The position numbers and the translations under genes are program-made. From positions 436,001 to 500,000 of the forward strand of contig CAJNDS010000102.1 in the NCBI GenBank assembly GCA_905221605.1: DNA of 64,000 nt, given 5' to 3'. The notes under the pieces are model-generated. The model made no database searches. It was not told the origin of the DNA and saw only the letters and a program-made list of their open reading frames with translations. Positions 56,254 through 64,000 of this stretch are shown here, one piece after another (the first letter of the stretch is position 1; every line of letters starts with the position of its first letter). The stretch is from Symbiodinium natans. Taxonomy: Eukaryota > Sar > Dinophyceae > Suessiales > Symbiodiniaceae.

Positions 56254-57276
56254 TTAGCGGGGTTCCTCGTCTTCCTCCTCAAATTCCTCCCCTTCCTCTG
56301 GGGGTGGCTCGTCCCCCATCTCATCATCCATCTCTTCCATCTGGTCTTGCGTGATAACGTGAGGGACGTAGTCGAAACAATGGGAGTCCTGACAGAAACC
56401 TGAGACGCACTCATAGTCTTCGGTGCAGTCGTCCCCTGCCTCGGTCAAGGCGCTGAGAGTTCGCAGCTTAGTGTGAAGCCATTTCGTTTGGGGGTGTAGG
56501 GTTTAGGATTTGGGGGGTTAGGAATTTAGGGTTTGGGGTCTAGTGGGCTGTGCCCGAGAATTTCTCATGCGACAAAAGTGACCAGTCAAGACCAGGTGTC
56601 GCTCTTCTTCGACTGGCAGCCACTTGTCTTGTCGCACCACTTGGCATCTGCGTTGTAGAACTGGTACATCATGCAGTTTTTGCAGATGCCCTTGTACTCG
56701 TTGCCCAACTTCTCGTACCAACACCAGGGCGCATCCGGCCCGCATTGTGACTGGCAAGTCTCGGAACATATGTGCGAAAGACACTCATAGTCTTCCTTGC
56801 ATGTCTTCCCTACCTCAGCTCTCCAGTATCTCGTGGGGTAAGCACAGACTAACCTTTGGGGATCAAAAGGGGAATACAATGCCCGAAACTGTTCAAGCTG
56901 GCCTACTCTGCTACGAGGCCACCTCTTTCTTCTTTCGGCAGCCTCGCGATGTGTCGCACCACTTGCTCATCGGATCGAAGCTGTTGTAGGTCATGCAGCC
57001 GGCACACTTGTTCTGAACTTTCTTGCTTTTTGCGGCCACCTTTTGGTTCCACTCCCACTCCTCTGGTTCGGCCTTGTCCTCTGCGGGAACTTTGGGCTTC
57101 GCACCCATCTTCGGGGCGGTCCCCCATTGCCATCTCTTCGGTTGTGCCCAGGGCTTTCTCCTCCACTTCTCAGCAGCGACCTGCTGCTGTAGGAGGCCGA
57201 CGTCTTCTTGCCCCGAGTAGCCCGCCTCCCCGACGCTCTCGGAGGACACGGCCGAGACCAAGAACAGAGCGCACAC
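56254..57276 (-). CDS. Cysteine-rich repeat region with acidic C-terminus
   Basis: Minus exons 57276-56923, 56813-about 56593 and about 56439-56254 (stop TAA). The first starts with a hydrophobic run (VCALFLVSAVSS), continues with a W/K/P-rich linker and CAGCMTYNSFDPMSKWCD. The second has KTCKEDYECLSHIC, a Cys/Trp stretch, and CKNCMMYQFYNADAKWCD. The third has DDCTEDYECVSGFC and an Asp/Glu tail (EEFEEEDEE). So two modules repeat: CxxCMxYxxxxxxxKWCDxxxGC and CxEDYECxSxxC. The pattern suggests a disulfide-rich secreted or lumenal protein; the family is not known to me. The 57276-56923/56813 join is phase 0; the last donor is uncertain. No ATG is visible at its start, so it depends on upstream exons. 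Confidence 0.7.
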
Positions 57277-57317
57277 CTCGCAGTTGTTGGGCTCAACCCC
57301 CCCCCTACCGGCCCTAC

Positions 57318-60300
57318 CTCCTTCTTGTAAAAGACCCCGAAAATACCGGCAAAGGTCAAAAAGTTGCGTATCTCAGCTGAAACTCTCGGATCATCAGGAA
57401 GACGATGCACAAGCTGCTGCTCAATCCGCCAGTGCGTGGCGTTACCTGTGGATGCGACCCACTTCTCCCAGAGCCAAATGCTGTGCGAAGCGCTCATGCA
57501 AGGGTGTGCCAGGAGCACGCAAACCACCCCCTCAAACCCTAAACCCCGCAAACCTCCCAACACATCCTAAACCCTAAACATCCTAAACCCTAAACATCCC
57601 AAACCCTAAACATCCCAGACCACCCTTAAGGCTCTGAGGGGCCAGGCGCCAGCTCCAGGCAAAGGGCGATAAAGCTCTTCGCCTCGCGGCTCACGTTACG
57701 CCAGACCTGCCGGGCTGCTTGGGGCCCTAACCCCTAAACCCTGAATCCTATAAAACCTATTAACCCTATAAACCCTATAAACCCCATAAACCCTATCAAC
57801 CCTACAAACCCTACAAACCCTATATAAACCCTACAAACCCTAAAAGCCCTATCTAAACCCTAAACCCTACAAACCCTATAAACCCTATATAAACCCTACA
57901 AACCCTAAAACCCTATTAAAAACCCAAAACCCTCAACCTTGTAAAGTCTATAGCGCCAGCCCCGAGGCTGCGGAGCAGGGCCATTTAAAGGCGCACGCGT
58001 CCGGGCGTCCAGGGTGCGCAGGGCGCCGCGTCCAGCACGCACTCAGGGTTTAGGGTTTAGGGTTTAGGGTTTAGGGTTTAGGGTCTAGGGTTTAGGGTTT
58101 AGGGTTCAGGGTTTAGGGTGCAGGGCGCGGCCAATGTTTTCGAGGCCTCCGGGAGCCGCGCCGGGAGGGTCTTTGGAGGCCCCGGCCGTCCTCCCCACCC
58201 CAAACCCTAAACCCTAAACCCTAAACCCTAAACCCTAAACCCTAAACCCTAAACCCTAAACCCTAAACCCTAAACCTTGAACCTGGCGCCCCAAAGCTTA
58301 GTGTCACGTCCCGTCGGCGCCTCCGTCGGCATGAAAACATAGCCTCAGGGCTCAGGGTTCTTTTGACATTTGCTCAGAACTCGAAACCCTAAAACCCTAA
58401 AACCCTAAACCCTAAAACCCTGAACCCTAAACTTTTAAACCCTAAATCTTGAACCTTAAACCTCAAGGGTCATGTTGGGGAAGAGTTTGGGATCAGTTCG
58501 GGCTTTTGCGTGGGTTCAAGCCACCGAACCTTCGGGGTTCAGCGGGATCGCTGGCCACCACCATGTGCCACGCTGGGCCCTCCCCCAAGTCCAACATGCC
58601 CTGAGCCCTAAACCCTAAATCCTAAACCCTAAACCCTAAACCCCCCCCCCCCCCCCGCCCTCTTGGATCCTGCACGTCCCCCACCTGACCACTAACTACA
58701 GAACCCCCTACCCAAATAAGCAAGTAACCCTCAAATGGGGTGGGGGGAGGGGGGGGTTGGTCATCGGGATACCCTAATTGTTGGCATTGCTTGGGGGGGG
58801 GGGGGGGGCAGAAAGCTTTTTGCGCAGGGGCACAAACGTAAACCCTAGCTGCCGCGAGACGTGTCGGAAGGCCGGAGTGGCACCCAATCCCTCAACCGGC
58901 ATGTGGATTACCCTAAACCCTAAACGCTAAACCCCGAACCCTAAACCCCAAAGAACGACCCGACTTGGAGAACTGCCTCCCATGTATTGCAATCAGTCCT
59001 CGCCTCAGCTCCTACGAGGGTTTGAGCCCCCCCCCCCCTCCCCCCAACCCTCAACCTGCGGGCTGAATTTGAGTGGCCGAACAGAACCCTGAACCCTAAG
59101 CCCTAAACCCTAAACCCTAAACCACGAAAAAGTGAGCTTAGGCCTTCGGGGCTCAGTGAGCTTGAGTGTCCGAGCGCCCCTTTCGGATTTCGCGGGCTCA
59201 ACTGCCCTCAACCCTAAACCCTAAACCCTAAACCCCTAAACCCTAAGGTCCTAAGCCCCTAAGCCCCTAAACCCCTAAACCCCGAATCCCCCCTGGCCAA
59301 CCGAGCTGTGGGCGCGCATTTCTGAAAGCGAGGTTGTTGGAGGGGTCGGTCACTCCTCGTTACGCCGGCGGTGCACTTGCAGATTTTTGCTGGGGGGGAG
59401 GGTTGATCTAAATTTACGGGCCTTTGTCAAAACCTAAACCCTAAACTCAAAACCCAAACCCAATCCCCAAACCCCAAACCCAAAACCCAAAACCAAAAAA
59501 CCCAAAACCCAAAACCCAAAACCAAAACCTAATCCCTAAACCCAATCCCTACAGGTAGAACTTAGACCGGATGCACAAACAGGGCCTGAATTTCGATGTC
59601 AACCCCGGGTTGAGCTACAGGGTTTAGGGTTTAGGGTTTAGGGTTTAGGGTTTAGGGTTTAGGGTTTAGGGTTTAGGGTTTAGGGTTTAGGGTTTAGGGT
59701 TTAGGGTTTAGGTTCTCCAGCCTGTAGAGCCCTCGCGCGCAGCCAAATTAAGCAGAACTCGGTGGGTGATCTGAAGCACAGTCCCTCTTTGGGATTCTGT
59801 TCGAATCCGTATAACATCTTTCTTAGGTTTAGGGTTTAGGGGTTTAGGGTTTAGGGGTTAGGGTTTAGGGTTTAGGGCTTAGGGCCTAGGGTTTCAGGTT
59901 TAGGGGCTTCGGGCGGATAGGAGATTTAGCTCAACCTCCTCTTGAAAACGCCAGGGGCATCCGCTGAAGCACAAGCCCTCAGCACACACGAAGTCACAGG
60001 GGGGGGCTTCCGCTCCCAACAGAAGAGAAACCCTAAACCCTAAACTCCAAACCCAAAAGCCGCTCCACCGTACTTCTTTCCGAAACCCTAGACCCTGAAC
60101 CCTAAACGCTGAACCCCAAACCCTGAACCCTAAACCCTAAACCCTGAACTCTGAACCCTGAACCCTGAACCCTGAACCCTAAACCTCTTCTCCCAAACCC
60201 GGCCTTTGGAGGGCTCGAAGGGGGAAGCCCCTGAGAGCAAAAAGTACGCGATCACACCTGCGCGGGCGGTTTTGCGGGGGTTGCGGGTTTTGGGTAAGTT

Positions 60301-61038
60301 TACGACTGCTGCTTGCTGAAAGAAGCCCCCCTCCCCCAACAAAAAAACAATCCCGATAGTACCCTTTAAAGGAAGCATCTTTATATTTTTTGGAGGGTTC
60401 TTAAGTCATGGGTTTGCCTACTACTACCCCCCTCTATACTGCCCATCCCCCCTGTTACGTCCCCTTATTAAATAACCTCAATTCATGTAGAAAATAGCCT
60501 TCTTTTTGGGGGGAACCTGGGGGGGGGGGAACCCATCATGAAGCAAATAGTCGATAAGGGTGCTCGCAGGCTGGGGCCAATGGTAGGGTGAAGCTCACAT
60601 CTTGGTGCGTTTTTGGGCACACCCTTTCGAAAAACAAAAACCTTCCCCGAAACCCTCAACCCCTAAACCCTGAACCCTAAACCCCAATCTCCTTAACCCC
60701 AACTCCTAAACCCTAAACCCCAAGCCCTAAACCCTAAACCCTAAACCCTAAACCCTAAACCCTAAACCCTAAACCCCAACTCCTAAACCCCCACCCCCCG
60801 CTGGGCTGCACGACCCAACGCCCACACGTCGCAGCTTCGCTGGGCGACATAGCCGGGCTCCAGCTGCTCGGGTGCCTCAAGGCACTTTAGGGTTTAGGGT
60901 TTCGGGGTTAGGGTTTAGGGTTTCGGGGTTAGGGTTTAGGGCTGCTTGCAGTTCAAGGTCCCTGTTGCCCTGAACCCTAAACCCTCAACCCTAAACCCTG
61001 AACATACTCCGTGGTGGGTTCCCTCGGAGTGTGGATTC
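57318..61038 (-). CDS. Ser/Thr protein kinase, C-lobe exons
   Basis: Minus exons: 61038-60997 (REPTTEYVQ, activation-loop-like), 60875-60815 (APEQLEPGY, CDVWAL: APE and DxWxLG motifs), 60257-60199 (VIAYFLLSGASPFEPS, subdomain IX), 57706-57650 (VWRNVSREAKSFIALCLEL) and 57530-57318 (VLLAHPCM, then WLWEKWVAS and EIRNFLTFAGIFGVFY). The 60875/60257 join splits one Gly codon in perfect phase. Motif order matches CDPK/CAMK-type kinases. The exon carrying the short link before WRNVS and the usual DPxxRPTA before AHP was not found, so some exons are missing or lost. The final exon is phase 0 and runs, across a 41-base gap, into the cysteine-rich exons. Confidence 0.7.
58276..60030 (-). other. Exon-like islands between kinase exons
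   Basis: Minus islands with splice-like ends: about 60030-59945 (PPCDFVCAEGLCFSGCPW, six Cys), 59822-59713 (ESQRGTVLQITHRVLLNLAA), 59619-59568 (PGVDIEIQALFVHP), 59389-about 59291 (KICKCTAGVTRSDRPLQQ), 59204-59124 (KSERGARTLKLTEPRR), 59011-58960 (LRRGLIAIHGRQFSKS), about 58913-58810 (MPVEGLGATPAFRHVSRQLG), 58600-58530 (GMLDLGEGPAWHMVVASDP) and about 58344-58276 (MPTEAPTGRDTKLWGA). They lie inside the kinase model but do not resemble kinase sequence. They may be inserts, exons of a nested gene, or captured fragments. Confidence 0.45.
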
Positions 61039-61389
61039 CTGAGGGTTAAGGGTTGGGGGGGCCCTAAGCCACCAATCCCCAACCTGTCATCCCTACAAGC
61101 AAAAACTCCAAACCCCTAAAGCCCTAAAGCCCTGAAGCCCTAAATCCCTGAAGACCTAAACCCACTAAAGCAACCCCCAAAGCGATGAAGCGCTAAAGGC
61201 CTGAACCCCTACATCCTAAAGCCGTATACACCCCTGAGCCCCTAAACCCTAAACCCTAAACCCTAAACCCTACACCCTTCCCAACAAGAGGCTGGGCCTG
61301 GCAGAACAGAGGACAGGGCCGCTCTTCCTGCGGACGTCAGCCCTCTAACGGCTTTGGGGCTCTCGGGCAGCTTGGGATTGGAAGATTTT

Positions 61390-61500
61390 CTTGAGCATAC
61401 ATATATATATATATATATGTATACATATATATATATACACATTTATACATTTTTACATATATATATATATATTACATATATTCTAGACTATTTAAATGTA
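61390..61500. repeat. (TA)n-rich microsatellite
   Basis: Three TA runs with GTATACA and TTTATACATTT spacers. No gene. Confidence 0.9.
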
Positions 61501-61594
61501 GAGATATAAGGGTTTGGGGTTTGGGGTTTAGGGGTTTAGAGGTTTAAGGGCTGGTGTTGAAATGACTGGTTTTGAATTGGGCTGTGGGATTGGA

Positions 61595-62801
61595 GCCAAA
61601 CAGCCAGCCCTACCAGCCCTCTGTCGAGCTGCATGGAACAAGGAGGCCTCGGCCCCTGAATCTCGTTGTTTGTTTGTTTGTTTTTTTTTCTTGGTTGCTG
61701 AGTTCATAAGCCCCAAATAAAAGTGCGCACTTTCAATTCTATAGGGGAGTTAGCATCCCAAAAAGTTGAAGTGTATCCTGTGCTCACCCAGCTACTAAGT
61801 TAAGGATCCCTACACCCTAAACCCCAGGCCCCTCCAACCCCCCTCCCCCCACCACGCCTGGCTCTGGGTTGACCGGGTGGAGCGGTCTCCCATAGACAGG
61901 ACACTTTTTCGGCCTGGTCGGGGGCTTGCGAGGTCTGTGAGGGTTAGGGTTTAGCGTTGAGGGTTTAGGGTCTAGGGTTTGGGGTTCAGGGTTTGAGGGT
62001 TTAGGGCTTTAGGAGGTTCATACTAGGGCTTGGCTTGCCGGGATCCAGGCGCCCAACCCCCCGCCCTCCCCAACTCGAAACCCGAAACCCTGAAAACTCA
62101 ACCCTCTTCCTCGTAATCCTCAAGCCCTAGATCGCAAATTCCTGAGGAGCCCTTCCCTAAGCTGACCCTTTGAACCTCTGAGCAAAGTCCCTAGGCATGA
62201 TGTTCTTGAACCACTAATTAACCCCCAACATCTCTGACCATCGCTCAGCATGCCTAAACATCGAAAACCCCCAAAACCTAAACCCCCTACACCCCAACAA
62301 CCCTGAACCCAAAACCCCCAAACCCTAACCCCCAAACCCTAAACCCTCAACCCTAAGCCCCTAAACCCCAAAAACCCTAAACCCCAAGACCCCGAAACCC
62401 CAAGACCACCAAACCCCAAAACCCCCTGATCGGCCAAAGATCGTCCCGGGCTGGTCCCGTGCGAGGAGCGGCGATCAGAGGCCCAGGAGCCTGCGTTTAG
62501 GGTTCAGGGTTCAGGGTTTAGGGTTTAGGGTTTAGGGTTTGGGGTTTAGGGTTTAGGGTTTAGGATAAGAAGGCCCCCGTCCTGTCATGCTGAAGTTGCT
62601 GTACCGCTGCGGCTTTCGAACCGGCTCCCGGGAGTGCTTCTTGGCCAGGCCTCGGGAGCCCTAAACTTCAAACCCCAAACCCTAAACCCTAAACCCTAAA
62701 CCCTAGGGGTTTAGGGCGTAGGGTTTAGGGTGTAGGGTGTAGGGTTTAGGGTGTAGGGTTTAGGGTTTAGGGTTTTGGGTTTTGGATTTAGGGTTTAGGG
62801 T

Positions 62802-62833
<32 letters not shown>

Positions 62834-62913
62834 GGTTTGGAGCTTAGTGGGGCTTGTCTCTGTCTGGAACCCTAGCTATGATATAAAGTGTATATACACA
62901 CACATACATATAA

Positions 62914-62947
<34 letters not shown>

Positions 62948-63830
62948 GTACATACATATGTATATGTATATATATATATATATTCTATACAGGATACGCT
63001 ATACACTACACACGATATACTCTATACTGTAAAAAGTAAATAAGCATAAATATATAAGATAACATATGAAATGTACTATACGTACACTAGAATCTCCAAG
63101 AAACAGTACGATATAAATGAATACGGATCAGGGTTCCTTGCAGGTTGGAGCCCCCCGAATCTGGCAGACCCACCACCACCACCACCACCACCACCACCAC
63201 CACCACCACCACCACCACCACCACCAAAACGCAAGAAGCCCCGATAACCTTGTGAAACTCCCCAAATGGAACCACGGCAAACTGCTCCCCCGGGATTCCC
63301 AGCCGAAGTCGATCATCTTCAGAGACCTTCTGCACGTTTGGGGTTTAGGGCCGGGCTCAAAGCTGCTCGGGGGCATGCGGCCCGCAGGACGTTAAAAGCA
63401 TCCAGTGCTCCGGGTTTCTTAGTTTTGGGCTCAGTGCCACGGGTGGTTGGTTTACGGTCTTGGGCGGGGGAGGGGAATCAGTTTTCCATGCATCGAGTGG
63501 CTCATCGGGAAGATCCGTGCAAGATTCAAGGTTTGCTGTGGGTTTAAGCTGTGGGGGTTTTAGGATGGGTTTTAGGGCTTCAGGTGATTCAGCATGCCGG
63601 GTTGAAGGTGCATCAATCAAAAGAGGGCTTGTAGGGCCTAGGGCCCAGGGTTTAGGAAGGTTCGTGGGAAAGCGCTCGCATTCTGGCTTGTAGGGCGGGT
63701 CATCCAAAACCCTCCAAACCCTAATTAAACCCCAAGTCCCGACCCTAAACCCTAAACCCCAACCCCGAAACACTGCTGTGCAAGCAATGCAAGCAAAGCC
63801 GCGAATTTGCAAATGTGCCGAGGCCATCGA
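61595..63830 (-). CDS. Upstream exons, possible 5' part of the kinase gene
   Basis: Minus islands: 63.83-63.77 kb (ASAHLQIRGFACIACTAVF), a Pro-rich frame about 63.71-63.40 kb (LESCTDLPDEPLDAWKTDS), 63329-63249 (exactly 27 codons, LRLGIPGEQFAVVPFGEFHK; donor GTTATC), about 62.65-62.56 kb (AKKHSREPVRKPQRYSNFS), 62.49-62.43 kb (PLIAAPRTGPARDDLWP), 62.2-62.1 kb (VQRVSLGKGSSGI, reminiscent of a kinase glycine loop), 61.93-61.85 kb (GRKSVLSMGDRSTRSTQSQ) and 61630-61595 (EASLFHAARQR). Assignment to the kinase rests on strand and order only. HRD and DFG motifs were not found. Confidence 0.4.
62700..62840 (+). repeat. TTTAGGG array passing into TTGAGGG
   Basis: Mixed GTGTAGG and TTTAGGG units at the left, then five tandem TTGAGGG units at the right. 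Confidence 0.9.
62905..62985. repeat. (TA)n microsatellite
   Basis: TA runs with GTATATA and GTACATACATATGTA spacers. Confidence 0.9.
63168..63225 (+). repeat. (CCA)n microsatellite
   Basis: Nineteen CCA units; GGT in minus sense. It begins 24 bases downstream of the donor of exon 63329-63249, so the intron starts almost directly with GGT repeats. The poly-His and poly-Val/Trp frames it creates are artefacts. Confidence 0.95.
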
Positions 63831-64000
63831 GTGGCTCTTCGAAGAGCCAGTTCCTTGTTTTGCTTTGTCTGGCTGTGGGGAGGGGGGGGGTGAGGGGTTT
63901 TGGACTTGGGATTTAGGCTTCCGGGTTTATGGTTTATGGGGCGTGCTTTGCTAAAATACAATGCCATAAGAGTGGGACAACTTGAAGATTGCGAAGCCCA

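Noticed and set aside
55968-56354. 128-codon plus-strand open frame
   Set aside because: It overlaps the acidic terminal exon on minus (56439-56254), and the rest has no splice or domain support. A separate plus gene is not excluded.
63087-63395. Poly-His and poly-Val/Trp open frames
   Set aside because: They come from the (CCA)n tract; only the flanking 63329-63249 exon is supported.
63832-63849. Perfect 18-base palindrome TGGCTCTTCGAAGAGCCA
   Set aside because: It is too short and isolated to call a regulatory site or element.
1-64000. Spliced-leader sequence, tRNA, rRNA or CRISPR
   Set aside because: I looked by eye for the dinoflagellate spliced-leader string and its reverse complement, for tRNA-like cloverleafs and for regular spacer arrays, and saw none. 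A covariance-model scan would be decisive.

Overview
This window looks like nuclear DNA of a dinoflagellate, most likely Symbiodiniaceae-like. The reasons are: hundreds of interstitial TTTAGGG/CCCTAAA telomere-type repeats, many very short exons, introns that start with GT or often GC and usually end in AG before a G, degenerate dinoflagellate-type LINE reverse transcriptases, and exons almost all on one strand (minus). I see no bacterial operons, ribosome binding sites, tRNA, rRNA or CRISPR. Long open frames are poor guides here. Most real coding sequence sits in islands of 20-330 bases between telomere-like arrays, and the antisense of an island is often open too. I built models from splice sites plus reading-phase continuity between exons.

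Layout, low to high coordinates (genes read right to left). 2.5-2.6 kb: one exon, with another probable exon at 2.2-2.35 kb. 3.4-5.5 kb: 3' part of an unrecognised multi-exon gene. 6.5-8.7 kb: AT-rich decayed telomere-like sequence and a palindromic satellite. 9-13.7 kb: hairpin elements, arrays and doubtful frames. 14.4-23.7 kb: the best gene, about 20 exons of a conserved protist protein of unknown function, nearly all joined in phase and half with GC donors. 24.8-27.7 kb: isolated exons. 28.4-30.5 kb: a second unrecognised multi-exon gene. 30.8-38.6 kb: a nest of at least six broken LINE fragments. 39.6 kb: a C-rich microsatellite. 40-55 kb: scattered exons between long arrays, including a coiled-coil gene near 45 kb and an exon series at 49.8-54.0 kb. 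56.2-63.8 kb: a minus-strand Ser/Thr protein kinase C-lobe whose frame runs on into an exon set with two copies of a cysteine-rich module and an acidic tail.

The main unusual system is the intron architecture. In coding sense many introns begin with TTTAGGG repeats (some donors are literally GTTTAGGG) and end with CCCTAAA repeats, so intron ends could pair. A second family of about 90-base hairpins (ends CCTGGGACTCT... and ...AGAGGGTCCCAGG) carries ready-made splice-like sites, and half a copy abuts an exon. Both look introner-like. These are inferences from sequence; no expression data were available.
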